Assembly: GCA_964016875.1 (NCBI GenBank)
Contig: OZ024726.1
Coordinates: 51,882,825 to 51,946,824, forward strand
From: Fallopia convolvulus
Taxonomy: Eukaryota; Streptophyta; Magnoliopsida; Caryophyllales; Polygonaceae
Direction of reading: 5' to 3'
Length of the DNA: 64,000 nt
Shown here: piece after piece, positions 1-10,797 of the stretch
Layout of the letters: each line of letters begins with the position of its first letter
Numbering within the stretch: position 1 is the first letter of the stretch
Notes under the pieces: model-generated
What the model was told of the DNA's origin: nothing
The model's database searches: none
The model's input: only the letters and a program-made list of their open reading frames with translations
Program-made: the position numbers and the translations under genes

Positions 1-465
1 GTGGAGTTTTAAGGAACTCTGTTCTCGACCATGGTCACATTGGAAGCTTTTGATTTTTGTGTTTAATGGCATTTGGACAAGAGCATGAAAAGATCTGAAT
101 TTTTCGAACACTTCTGACTTGGATCGTAGGGAATAGACCCACAAATAGGGTGAAAAATTATCTAGTATACCTAGGTAATACTTGAACATGGATATACTTA
201 TAATAGGGGAAGACCATAAATCGCAATGAATAATTCTAAACGAAGAACAAGTTTTTAATTGATATAATTGAAAAGGTAGTCTAAAATGTTTGCCTAAATG
301 ACATGCTTGGCATAAAGGAACAGGTGAGTGTTTATTACAAGCAATAGAATTTGACTACTGAAGAAAACGAAAAACATGATCTCCTGAGTGGCAGAGGTGT
401 CGATGCCATAGAGTGGTGGTTGGGGCAACCATGACCATGAGGGCTACAAAAGGCTCTTTATTTTG
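1..465 (-). pseudogene. Ty1/Copia gag-pre-integrase and integrase fragment
   Basis: Read on the minus strand from 465 down, the translation shows the Copia GAG-pre-integrase zinc-binding signature: LWHRHL, then a CNK, then LCQACHLGKHFRLPF. The start of the integrase catalytic core follows (HCDLW, YYLGILDNFSPYLWVY, QCDHGRE). The frame carries an in-frame TAG within the HHCC region, so it is dead. It continues the protease fragment at 1684-2340; the two were one coding stretch before the element at 466-1683 inserted. The fragment runs out of the window at position 1, so RT and RNase H may lie outside. The Copia assignment is firm; the lineage is not resolved. Confidence 0.8.
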
Positions 466-1683
466 GGCTTAAAACATATACGACCCCCTGTACTTGTGTC
501 AATTTGTCGTATAGACACCCCACCTTTGGTCTGAACCTATTCAACACTTGAACTTACATATTGTAGCCTATTGAATACCTAATTGCTGATGTGGCATGTG
601 CGTGTAGTTCACGTATTATTGAGCAAGTGAAAGTAGATGGTAGAAAAATACCTAGGCTGATGTGGAAAATCATATAAAAATAAAAAATAAATTTAAATTT
701 GAGCCCATTTTCGTTGAGCCTATTTAGGCTGATGGAATTTGATTTTTTATATTTTAATTAAGCCCAAAGACGGATGAAAGCATACATGTTCATCTTCTAC
801 AGTTCTACCTCGAGCGAACAAACTAAAGCAGAGGCGAGCGGTGACGGTTCAGCAAAACGGTGACAACTTTCGACACGACTTAGCGAGACGACGAGATTGG
901 TGGTGGCGCAACCTTTGGTGGAGGAGAAATCTCCGATTTACAGGGGCGTGGCTGCTCGAGCTCGATTTTGCTAGCGCTGGCGAAGAATTCTACGGTAAAA
1001 TCGAGGTTCTTTCGAGATGAATTTAGGGTCAAAATTAAGGAGTTTTCGATATGAGATGAGTCCAGAGGCCGAATTGACGAGCATTGGGGCCAAAACAGGC
1101 CGAACTGTTCGACAAAGACGGATTCAAATCTGGATAGGATGAAAATTTAGAGATTTTTGGACTGGATTAATAGTCCCTCGATATGCATTGGGGCTTCTTG
1201 AATTCGAATATGAGATTGTTGTGTTTGTGGAGAGGTCGGAGTGGAAGGGTGGTGGGAGAGGAAAGGTTTTAAGGAGATTCATATTGATTTTCATGGTGAG
1301 AGGAATTCAGATCTGTTAAGGGAAAGGTAACGAAGATGGTGGGTGAGAGGGAAAGGGGGCTTTTGGTATTAATTTGGTAAAAATAATAGGGTTAAAATAG
1401 TGATTTTACTACTATTTTTGTTTTTTTATTAAAAATTTATAAGTTAATATTAAAAGTCATATATGTGGCATACATGTGGAACAAATCATTGACACCTCAA
1501 CGCGTGTGTAATGCACTCAAGATTTGCCATTCTCACAATGTGTTTAATAGGCTATAATATGTGAGTTCAAGTGTCCAATAGACTATAATATTTATGTTCA
1601 AGTGTTCAATAGAGTCAAATCAAAGGTGATGTGTCTAAATGATAAATTTACATAAGTTCAGGGGGCTACATATGTTTTAAGCC
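466..1683. mobile_element. MULE-like non-autonomous element with long imperfect TIRs
   Basis: The ends are inverted: GGCTTAAAACATAT begins the left end and the complement of the same string finishes the right end. Similarity continues inward, imperfectly, for well over 100 bases (both ends share CACTTGAAC and TAGCCTATT blocks). The flanking bases CTTTATTTTG occur at 456-465 and 1684-1693 as a perfect 10-bp duplication. A 9-11 bp target duplication with long TIRs is typical of Mutator-like elements. No transposase is seen. The middle (about 780-1380) is richer in GC than the arms and could be captured DNA, but I recognise no gene in it. It interrupts a Copia coding region. Confidence 0.8.
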
Positions 1684-2340
1684 CTTTATTTTGATGAAAG
1701 TGGTACAAGTCTCCTTGGCTATTGCCCCGGTGGATCTCTTTCTTGGTGGGATGGTCCTTCACAATGAAACCAAAAGGATCAAATTTAATAGAACAATGAT
1801 TATCAGTTGTAAATTTGCGAAATGCAATCAAATTTTTAATGAGACGAGGAGTAAGGAAAACATTTTTGAGAACAAGGTCAGGTTTGTGGGAGTGGGGAGT
1901 TTGACAAATGTGGGTGATCGGGATGGAATCTCCATTACCAACAATGAACTTTGAGGAATTAATACTAGGTTTGAAAATAGGATTGAGATTACCTGCTTGA
2001 AAGGTGATGTGTGAGGAGGCACCAGTGTCCATGTACCAACCGTTTTCAGTGGAGGCCCAAAGTGACAAATTGTCCATTACATTCATTAGACAACTTGGTT
2101 CCTATTTTGGAGGTGCATACGGTTGTTGATACGAGTATCGCCTAAAAGGGAGTGTTAGGTTGTTGGGGTTGTTGAGGGCGTGGTTCGAGTAAGCTGACAC
2201 CCCATTGTTAAGACCAAGGCGCCCATTGTTGTTGATGTGAGTACTGTTGTATCCAACAACTTGTGGGTGGCTTTCATTCGCAACAACTTTTGGGTTCCTA
2301 TAATATTGGTCAACTAGGTTGACTAACAAAAAAATATTTG
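1684..2340 (-). pseudogene. Ty1/Copia gag C-terminus and protease fragment
   Basis: On the minus strand, 2329 to 2102 gives an Asn/Tyr-rich linker of the kind found between the gag zinc knuckle and protease. After it comes protease with the hallmark WYMDTGASSHIT (catalytic DTG, about 2020-2050), then LTPRLIKNLIAFRKF and GNSQGDLY, the end of protease and the start of the pre-integrase region. The MULE-like element cuts the frame at 1683; the remainder is at 1-465. A stop lies between the linker and protease segments, so this copy is not functional. Confidence 0.8.
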
Positions 2341-2697
2341 TTTTGCAAGTTGCGACGATGCAAAAGGACCTTTCATATAAAGGATTTTAAAAAACCGAAT
2401 AGGTCAACTTAATTATAATATTTATAATTATCAGTAAAATATATTTGATTTATTGATTTTTTAAGGATTAAAATTTTCGATTTACTTATTATGTGTTAGC
2501 TTTTGGGTTCCTATAATATTGGTCAACTAGGTTGACTAACAAAAAAATATTTATTTTGCAAGATGCGATGACGCAAAAGGACCTTTCACATAGAGGATTT
2601 AAAAAAAACGAATAGGTCAACTTAATTACAATTTTATCGGTAAAATATATTTGATTTATTAATTTTTAAGGATTAAATTTCGGTTTGCTTATTATGG
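2287..2697. repeat. Two-copy tandem duplication, period 213 bp
   Basis: The block starting CTTTTGGGTTCCTATAATAT at 2287 recurs at 2500. Both copies run through GGTCAACTAGGTTGACTAAC, a run of A, the AAAGGACCTTTCA motif and a TTTGATTTATT stretch. Copy 2 has small deletions. The first copy begins inside the Copia linker region, so the duplication arose after, or at the edge of, that insertion. Confidence 0.85.
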
Positions 2698-3239
2698 GTC
2701 AAAGTCCTTTTTTTATAAAGGACATTGAAATTACTCTATTTTCATAGTGATTCAAGAAAAAAAAAATATAAAATTAACCTCGGGGGTATAAATCGAATAT
2801 GTTTAGTTTAAACAAAAACCAAGAGCTTGCATGATGTGTGCATCCATAAGAGGTTCATTCACAAACAAACAAACATTAATAGCTCACACTAAGAATAAAT
2901 CATTTTGTGTATTTCAACATGCCCAAACATTTGGAACTCAACATTTGAGGTTTGTAACAAACAGACAAAGAACTAGGGCTCAAACATATGAGGTTAATAA
3001 CAAACATACAAACATTAATAGCTCACACTGGGCCTCAACATAGGAGGTTTGTACCAACAAGCAAGAGAGACAGACATGAACAATATGCGAATAGTTCACA
3101 CTAAGACAAATCAGTTTGCCTAATTCAACAGACTCACCAAGACAAAGTCAATTTGCCTAATTCAACAAGTCCAAACGGCCTGGGGACTTACACAATTAAA
3201 ACAGTGAGCGAAGTACATGAAATACTAATCAAACCATGG
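2698..3239. other. No gene; short degenerate repeats
   Basis: Non-coding. Between 2860 and 3160 the phrases AACATTAATAGCTCACACT, GAGGTTTGTAACAAACA and AAGACAAATCAGTTTGCCTAATTCAACA each recur two or three times with changes, which suggests decayed tandem or dispersed repeats. The 70-codon ORF at 2831-3043 is made of these repeats and is not credible as a gene. Confidence 0.6.
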
Positions 3240-4218
3240 CAATTTCTTCATTGAAATTTCTTAATAACTTCTTATTTGCCGATTGAATGGTCTTTGGGAA
3301 CTATAAGAGTAGCCACCGAAGCAATCCAAAGCAAAGTTGTCATTGGATTTCTTTTAATATCACATGAAAGCTATTAGAGGAGAGACACTAAAACTCTTTA
3401 GCTGAGTGCATTTGGGCACTTGGACAAATGATTCTTCAAATCTACATGCAGATTAACATTAACAAATTTCAAATTTAAAAATAAGTTTCCCACTGCATTA
3501 ACAAATAAATAAGCTACCACAGAACATAGGAGAGCAAATTCTTCTACCCTTCTCAAACTAAGAACTTTAAAAAATGCAGTATCATAGTCTACATCTTCAC
3601 CCATAAAAGACTCTTTGGCACCAGAAGACTCCGTGGCACCAACAACACATGACTCTTGTTGTTCGTAAACAAATCCTTTACTAGGAGGGTCAGAGAAAAC
3701 AAATTATCTTATACTTTTTGCAAATCGGTAATCAGATTAGTCTGAATATCAACCATCTTATCCAACTTGAAATTAAGAATTTTGAATTGGTCATGTAGAG
3801 TCTTCAGAGTGCCATAATCATTTAGTCTTCAAAGTTGGAACTACACCACATTCAACAACTACCCTCAAAGCTTGTCAAGTGGAAAAAAGTTTTAGCTTCT
3901 TGAGAGCTTCTTCACCAAAACTCTTTGGATATTCTTCACTAGGTTCAACAACTACCCTTGAGGCTTGAACCTTACCTAGCGGAAAAAGCAATTTTAAGCT
4001 TTTTGAGAGCTTCTTCCTAAAGCTTCTTCAAAGCTTCTTCCTTCAACTTCTTCAAAGTTTCTTTAACTTCTTCAAAGTTTCTTTAACTTCTTCAAAGTTT
4101 CTTTAGTTCTTGGAGGACCAAAAACATGATAATGTGCCTCTTTAACCAGGGTCTGGTGTGATTCAAGAGGTTTTTTCTTTTGTAATTTTTCAAACTCTAT
4201 CAAATTTTTAGTTCTACT
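3240..4218 (-). pseudogene. Degenerate Lys/Leu-rich repeat ORF of an unrecognised transposable element
   Basis: On the minus strand the stretch 4110-3840 reads as repeated EEALKKLK and KETLKKLK units. Three exact 20-bp units (CTTCTTCAAAGTTTCTTTAA) lie at about 4048-4108. Stops interrupt the frame throughout. A second copy of the same sequence lies at 19571-19960, still joined to the downstream part; here the downstream part was carried away by the Athila nest and resumes at 18737. I do not recognise the family. The short piece 4748-4773 belongs to this unit after the hAT-type insertion. Confidence 0.5.
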
Positions 4219-4747
4219 TAGGCATGGCAATGGGTCGGGTCGGGTGCGGGTGGACTACTTCCACCACCTGACCCGAAACTAATACCCACTCACCCGACCC
4301 GAGAAAACACCAGAAGGGTGTCACCCGAACCCGAACCACCAAAAATTAGTCGGGTTCGGGTCGGGTCGGTTGTTTTTTCGTGTAATAAAAATCGTACTTT
4401 AAATTTTAGAATCTCATTTGATATTATTCTTAAAGTTGTAAAATTGAACGCTTAAATAAATTAGAAAATGCAACTCCATTTCTTTTTAGGCTTATTTTTC
4501 AATTACCCATATTAGAAAATGATGAGATTGCATATAGTGTGTTTGAACTTATTTATAACCTTCATTGCGTAGGCTTATACCCATGATTTTCGATGTGGGA
4601 TAGAAATTCCTACATTTCTTATATGTCGGGTGGTCGAGTCGGGTGAAGTGATCACCCGGTTTCACCCGGGTTTTTCGATTTTTCACCCATTTTTTTGGGT
4701 CGGTTTTTTCGGGTACCCATCGGGTGCGGTTGAAATTGCCATGCCTA
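4219..4747. mobile_element. hAT-type non-autonomous element (GGGTCGGGT-rich)
   Basis: The terminal inverted repeat is TAGGCATGGCAA at both ends. Flanks are GTTCTACT (4211-4218) and GTTCTGCT (4748-4755), an 8-bp target duplication with one difference, as expected for hAT elements. Inside both ends lie many CGGGTCGGGT/ACCCGACCCG units. No transposase is present. The uninterrupted target can be seen in the related copy near 19740. Confidence 0.8.
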
Positions 4748-4773
4748 GTTCTGCTGCCTACAAACTTTCCTAG

Positions 4774-5451
4774 AGGTTGGCTTTCAAAGATGATTTTTGA
4801 GCGAAAACACTTACCTTTTAAACACTTGAGTGTTGAGTGCAAACACATATACCTTGGTGAGGGTTAGAATGGATTAATGACTTGGTTTGAAGCTTTCATG
4901 AACGAAAGTCATAGCTTGCTTGTTTGTTGTGTGATTGATTTTATGTCTTGCTTGAGGACAAGCAAGGTTCAAGCATGGGGGAATTTGATAGAGCATATAC
5001 TTATAGGTTTTAGAGCATGTTTATATTCTCTTTTCATGCACTTCTTGCTAGAGTTTCGCTTTAATTTGTAGTTTAGTTTTATTTTAGTTTAGTTCAGAAT
5101 CTACGCTCTTTTGTGTTTCATTGCAGGATCGTGTGGTGACTTGGTGGGTGTCGATCAAGGGACCAGAGTAGTGGAGCTAGGAACGAGTGGAGAGCATTGA
5201 AGTGTAAAACCGAGCCCAAGACTTCAAACCGCGCCAAGAAGATATAGTTGCTGAGGATCAAGCGCGACCGCGCTACAGGAGGGTTTGACCGCGCTCAGGC
5301 GCGTTGATGCGACGCTGATATCGAGGCTCCGTGTTATCTTTAGGCCGACTTTATGTTATTTTAGGATGTTTTTGGATATGATATAAATACTCTTTTAGGG
5401 TTTTATTTGAGGGGTTAAACATTATTATTCTACGCTATTCAACTTTGAGAA
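4774..5451 (+). mobile_element. Athila fragment: 3' internal end, PPT and start of LTR
   Basis: Plus-orientation piece that duplicates the 3' untranslated end found at 8655-8910, here with about 50 bases deleted. It ends in a purine-rich CATGGGGGAATT followed at 4986 by the LTR start TGATAGAGCATATA. LTR similarity continues to about 5451 and then stops. The left edge (4774) is an internal break rather than an LTR end. It abuts the target sequence CTAGAGG, while the right edge of the nest at 18737 resumes with GAGGGTGAGGG. The target is therefore shared across the whole 14 kb nest. Confidence 0.75.
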
Positions 5452-5466
5452 CTTTTATGTATTAAT

Positions 5467-5496
5467 AAAACCTATAACGATATGCTCTATCAAATT
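5467..5496 (-). repeat. Athila LTR terminal stub and AATT spacer
   Basis: Twenty-six bases (5467-5492) match the minus-orientation terminus of the LTR, ending CTCTATCA. AATT (5493-5496) separates them from a full LTR that starts at 5497. In element orientation this is LTR end, AATT, LTR start. The same AATT lies both between LTR and PBS and between PPT and LTR in this family. Confidence 0.7.
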
Positions 5497-6874
5497 TGAC
5501 GAGCACTTTTATGTCACAGTAAAAGCGTTGTCAAAGAAAAATCCTAACTTTCAAACCTAAGTATAGTGAAAGCAAGGGTCGTACCCACAGAGACTCAGAT
5601 TTCTTGTGTTTAATTAATATTACTAAAGAAATTAATGGGGAGTTCAAGATTTTAACTATTAATCTAAGTAAACAAAACAAAACAAGTAAAATAATTGAGG
5701 TTTCAAATAGAGGAAAAACGTCCAACTAGTTTTGTATTCATTGCATACATGAGTTTTGATCCTTGATTATTCTTATTTCAATTCCCTTGACTAATCCATT
5801 GTGAATTCATGCAATTCAAGCTCAGAGTGGTTATTAATATGCACCGTCTTTAATAACCTTCTAACAAATTAATAACCTTCTAACAAATTAACCTAGAAAA
5901 CCTTCTATGTCAAATTGATCATGCAAATAAGTTCAAAGCATTCAATAGAAACATAGTTCATGAATTACATCGTCTATTCATGAGGTTTTGTGATTGAATT
6001 CTCCTCCTTTGATTAACTTTATTCCACCGTCTATAAGTTTAATCAAAGGATTCAATCCATGAACAACCAAATTCCACCGTATATTTAGTTATTCTAGTTG
6101 TAATTCAACCTAGAAATCAAAATAGGTGATCAATCTATTATAATCCTAAGTAAAATTAATCAATTAAGCATGGAGTAATTCAATCTAGTCAAGGCAAGTT
6201 GAAATAATTCAAATCTCACAATCAATCATGCATACAACTTCAACTAACTAGTTGGACATGGGAAATTAGCTAGAAAACGACATTAAAGAAGAAAATCAAC
6301 TTACAAGAGTTAGGTTTCTCTTCAATTTTGCAATCTAGGGTTTTTGTCTCCCAAAATTCTCTCTAACATTCTCAAAGTTGAACAACGTAGAATAATAATG
6401 CTTAACCTCTCAAATAAAACCCTAAAAGAGTATTTATATCATATCCAAAAAACATCCTAAAATAACATAAAGTCGGCCAAAGATAACACGGAGCCTCGAT
6501 ATCATCTTCGCATCAACGTGCCTAAGCGTGGTCAAACCCCCCTGTAGCGCGATCGCGCTCCACCCGGTCTTCCCCGCGCTCCGCCCTCAACAACTATATC
6601 TTCTTGGTGTGGTTTGAAGTCTCGGGCGCGGTTTTGTTCCTAACCGTCGTGTTTTATACTTCAATGCTCTCCACTCGTTCCTAGATCCACACCTTCGGTC
6701 CCTTAATCGACATCCACCGATCACCACTCGATCCTGCAATGAAACACAAAAGAGCGTAGATTCCTAACTAAACTAAAATAAAACTAAACTACAAAATAAA
6801 GCGAAACGCTAGCAAGAAATGCATGAAAAGAGAATATAAACATGCTCTAAAACCTATAACTATATGCTCTATCA
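5497..6874 (-). repeat. Athila LTR, complete, minus orientation
   Basis: Runs from TGACGAGCAC (5497) to GCTCTATCA (6874), about 1378 bp, and is closely similar to the LTR at 17408-18736. It carries the AGTATTTATATCAT TATA-like block on its minus strand and the GC-rich AGCGCGATCGCGCT motif near 6546. A small 19-bp duplication (AATAACCTTCTAACAAATT) lies near 5860-5895. Its TG terminus at 6874 is joined to TGAGG, part of the env-like coding region, now running in the opposite orientation. Confidence 0.85.
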
Positions 6875-8910
6875 TGAGGACGTTTTGGTTAAGGAAGTGT
6901 TGGCAGAAAAAAGAAGAGGAAACTAACGAAGGGGCGAGTTGAGTAAACTAGCGCTTCAATGGACTTGGATGATGAAGAAGAGGAGGATGATGAGTATGCA
7001 GCTGAGGAGGATTTAGAGGGCATGGAGGAAGATGATGAAGAGGGTGCTAATGAAGCCACATAGGAAGCACCAGTTCATGAGCATGGCTTTGATCAACAAG
7101 GACAAGGAAGCTACATGTCGACAACCCAATACAATCATTTGGTAGAGTTGATGGGTGGTCTTTCCACTCAAGTAAGTAGCTTGTCCACTTGTATGGATGG
7201 GTTAGCTGCTGATTTCAACCATTTTTGGGGTTATGCGACGAGTCGCTTTGATTATGTTGATGAGCAGACACGCTTTCTTCATCAGAGGATGGACATGCAC
7301 ACTCCACCACAAGGTTTCCCACCTTATTTCTATCAACCATATCCCGGGTATCTAGACCCAGCATATCCATACCCGGGATATCCACCACCACCACCACCAG
7401 AGGAGTAGATTCTAGAGCGTGCCAGCTCTTATGACGAGGTTAGTTTCTTTTTCTCTTTACTTTTATTTTACTTTGGGGACAAAGTAAAGTTTAAGCATGG
7501 GGGGAAGAGGATTCTTTGTTTTTTCATAAATGCTTACTTGTAGTTAGTTCATGCAGTTGCATTTGCATGTTTACTTTATTGTTATGCATTGATTAAAAAG
7601 ATTGAAAAATCCAATAAAAATTCAAAATTTCAGAAAATTTACAAAAATTTATTGCATTTTAGGATTCATATTCCCCTTGGAACCACTTGTTTGTTGAGTG
7701 AGCATGATTTCATATCCCATAACTTGTCGGTTATTGATGAAAGTTCTACAAAGAATTGCTTGATTATGAAGGAGTATGTAAGAAAGTTGAAATTTGGGTT
7801 TATTTATGAAGTTATAACCATTTAATGCCTTGTGAGATCTTTTGATCCTTTTATATGCTTATTTTTGCATGAAAATTCTTGAGTGTATTTCTTTGATTGT
7901 TTAAACTCTATAACTTGCGTTTAGATTCTTTTTCGAGGCCACATTATATGATTTAAATGCTTGATGTAAAAGGGATTGAGGCAAATTTTCTTAAGCTCAT
8001 TTATATACTTATCTACCCTACGTTATACCTTTGTTTTTGTAGCATCATTGTTTTGAGCCTTAGCCTTGATTATTAGCTCCACAAAATTTGTTCCTAGCCG
8101 AATAAGCTTGACCCATATCCGGGAATTAGGATTTGACTAGGGGAGTTTTGTGGGTTATATGATGTAATTTGGGGTTTGTAATGAAGTAGAAAAAGGTGTA
8201 ATTGAGAAGAATGTGGAAGGATGATAAGGAAGTTAAGAATGTTCGGAAATTTCATTGAAAATCTTATGAGAGAAAGTTTGGTATGATTGGTTGATTGAGA
8301 TGAGTTTTGTGTAAAATTGCAAAATTGTTCTTGTGAGAGAAGAACGAAAAAAGAATGAATCTCAAATGGGATTTTTGTGGAAAGAAAAAGATGAGCAAAA
8401 AGAAATAAGTGTTGAAAGTAAGTAATGGAAGAAAGGGAAAGTAAGTTGGTGAAGTGCCTTGAGAGTGAGTGATGTTGTAATTTGGGTTTTAGTTGATTCT
8501 AGTTCCCGGATTTAGCACCACATGGCCAAATATGATCCCCACCTATTTGTTTATACCTTGGCCCCGTTAAAACCTTGAAAAAACCTCATGATTTATGTTG
8601 TGCATTTAATCATCCGTGGTAGAGATTTAGTACACTGATGCAAGCATATGGTAGTTGGCTTTCAAAGATGATTTTTGAGCGAAAACACTTACCTTTTAAA
8701 CGCTTGAGTGTTGAGTGCAAACACATATACCTTGGTGAGGGTTAGAATGGATTAATGACTTGGTTTGAAGCTTTCATTTGATGTATGGGACGATTTAATA
8801 GTCGAGTTTGAGTTTCTTGAACATGAATGGAAGTCATAGCTTGCTTGTTAGTGGTGTGATTGATTTTATGTCTTGCTTGAGGACAAGCAATGTTCAAACA
8901 TGGGGGAATT
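6875..8910 (+). mobile_element. Inverted 3' internal part of the Athila element
   Basis: Plus-strand segment holding the end of the env-like region, an acidic stretch (about 6960-7060), a small ORF at 7115-7408, a long 3' untranslated region and a polypurine tract ACATGGGGGAATT (8898-8910). The rest of the element (gag, pol, most of the env-like ORF) lies on the minus strand at 9729-17320. The motif GAGGACAAGCAA before the PPT is common in Gypsy elements of this group. The stretch 7409-8650 has no ORF I would defend. Confidence 0.75.
7115..7408 (+). CDS. Small ORF in the Athila 3' region, Pro/Tyr-rich tail
   Basis: A 97-codon ORF starting MSTTQYNHLVELMGGLSTQV, with a heptad-like N-terminal half and a C-terminal tail rich in Pro, Tyr and Gly (PYPGY repeats, then PPPPPPEE). 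It follows an acidic stretch (DDEEGANEA) closed by a TAG just upstream, so it is probably the distal part of a longer env-like or accessory protein now broken by stops. No transmembrane segment is apparent in it. Function unknown. It belongs to the element, not the host. Confidence 0.4.
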   Translation: MSTTQYNHLVELMGGLSTQVSSLSTCMDGLAADFNHFWGYATSRFDYVDEQTRFLHQRMDMHTPPQGFPPYFYQPYPGYLDPAYPYPGYPPPPPPEE

Positions 8911-9728
8911 TGCAAAATTGAAGAGAAACCTAACTCTTGTAAGTTGATTTTCTTATTTAATGTCGTTTTCTAGCTAATTTCCCATGTCCAACTAGTTAGT
9001 TGAAGTTGTATGCATGATTGATTGTGAGATTTGAATTATTTCAACTTGCCTTGACTAGATTGAGTTACTTCATGCTTAATTGATTAATTTTACTTAGGAT
9101 TATAATAGATTGATCACCTATTTTGATTTCTAGGTTGAATTACAACTAGAATAACTAAATATACAGTGGAATTTTTGTTGTTCATGGATTGAATCCTTTG
9201 CTTAAACTTATAGACGGTGGAATAAGGTTAATCAAAGGAGGAGAATTCAATCACAAAACTTCATGAATAGACGGTGGAATTCATGAACTATGTTTCCATT
9301 GAATGCTTTGAACTTATTTGCATGATCAATTTGAAATAGAAGGTTTTCTAGGTTAATTGGTTAGAAGGTTATTAAAGACGGTGCATATTAATAACCACTT
9401 TGAGCATGAATTTCATGAATTCACAATAGATTAGTCAAGGGAATTGAAATAAGAATAATCGAGGATCAATACTTATGTGTGCAATGGATACGAAACTAGT
9501 TGGACGCTTTTCCTCTATTTGAAACCTTAATTATTTTACTTGTTTTGTTTTGTTTACTTAGATTAATAGTTAAAATCTTGAAATCCCCTTTAATGACTTT
9601 AGTAATATTAATTAAACACAAGAAATATGAGTATCTGTGGGTACGACCCTTGCTTTCACTATACTTAGGTTTGAAAGTTAGGATTTTTCTTTGACAACGC
9701 TTTTACTGCGACATAAAAAAGCTCGTCA
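8911..9728 (+). repeat. Athila 3' LTR missing its first ~520 bp, plus orientation
   Basis: Directly after the PPT the sequence enters the LTR at TGCAAAATTGAAGAG, a point about 520 bp inside the LTR when compared with 17408-18736. U3 and the promoter region are therefore deleted. It then matches the LTR to its end, GCTCGTCA (9728). The next bases are CCTCA, the complement of the TGAGG found after the LTR terminus at 6874. Confidence 0.8.
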
Positions 9729-10797
9729 CCTCACCGGATTGTGGATTTATAGGCCAAGTGTTAGAATTCTCCAATCCAAACTTCAATTCCACTCTTTGAG
9801 GATTAGGCAACCTCATGGCATAAGTGCTATTACCGAGCACCCAATAAAACTGACTATTCTTCACGTACATAACCTTCATCTTGTTGAAGAACAAAAAGTT
9901 CATTGGGAGAGCATCCATATTACCCACACATTGCTCCAAATCAATCTCAAAATGCTGGGCAAGCCTAGTGATCACGCCACCCACGGTAATCTTTCCTGTA
10001 TTCTTCTTAGCCATTCGAGCCATGTTGTGCATCATGGCCCCACCAATATCAATATTCCGTTGCTCCAAAATACCACGAAGCAGAAATATATCATTCTTAG
10101 GACAATTATTCCCCCCCTCTCGTCGCCCAATGATAGAGTGAGCAAAGAACCACTGGAGCACCCTAATCACCGGATGAGATATCCCGGAAGCTTTTGTCCC
10201 AGAAGCCAAGTAGATGTTACTCCCCGAAAGCCGAACCCATTGCTCATCATTCATCCAATCGGCTCTAGACTCCCACCGAGCAACATTATAATGATATCGT
10301 GGGAACCTAAAGACGGCGTTGATTTCATCCAGAGTCATGGATCGTTGCACTCCTCCCAACTGGAAAGTGCATCTTCCTTCTCCTTGAAACCGTCCCTCCA
10401 ATATATGAGCATCCAGAGTGCTCATGAATTCCAAAATCAAACTATTGTAAGCTGGCAATCTCATGTTCATCAACCCTGTAAGCCCATTACCCCGCTCACA
10501 TTTCCTCAATTCACTAGCCAATCCCAAAGCCTTCATTAAGTCCCAATCAATATACCTAGGAGGACTAATGTCATGTTTCTTCAGCTGATTGAAACGGGCT
10601 AAGTGCTTCATATCACCAAACTGAATTCCCAAAGATGTCGGGGTGATATCTCTTCCCGTTGAAGGAGGTTGAAGCGGAGCTTGAGGAAGAGATGAAGAAG
10701 GGGCAATATTTCGAGCTGTAGATGCAGCTGCTCGGGTCATTCTTTGAGTATGTCTTGGTCTCGTAGTACCGGCAAAAGGAGCTTTAGTACGACCCAT
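9729..10797 (-). pseudogene. Athila env-like ORF (ATHILA ORF-1 family), 3' end inverted away
   Basis: The minus-strand ORF starts at 10797 with MGRTKAPF and stays open for about 360 codons. The central part (KKHDISPPRYIDWDL, then a block ending in YWVLGN) resembles the plant ATHILA ORF-1/env-like proteins encoded after pol. The C-terminal part no longer follows: at 9729 the frame runs into the tip of an LTR, which adds about ten foreign residues before a stop at 9703. The continuation lies inverted at 6875 onward. The function of this family is not proven; the env-like name is positional. The product is truncated here. Confidence 0.7.

Noticed and set aside
9691..10539. 282-codon plus-strand ORF
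   Set aside because: It lies entirely opposite the Athila env-like ORF, which has family motifs; the plus frame has none.
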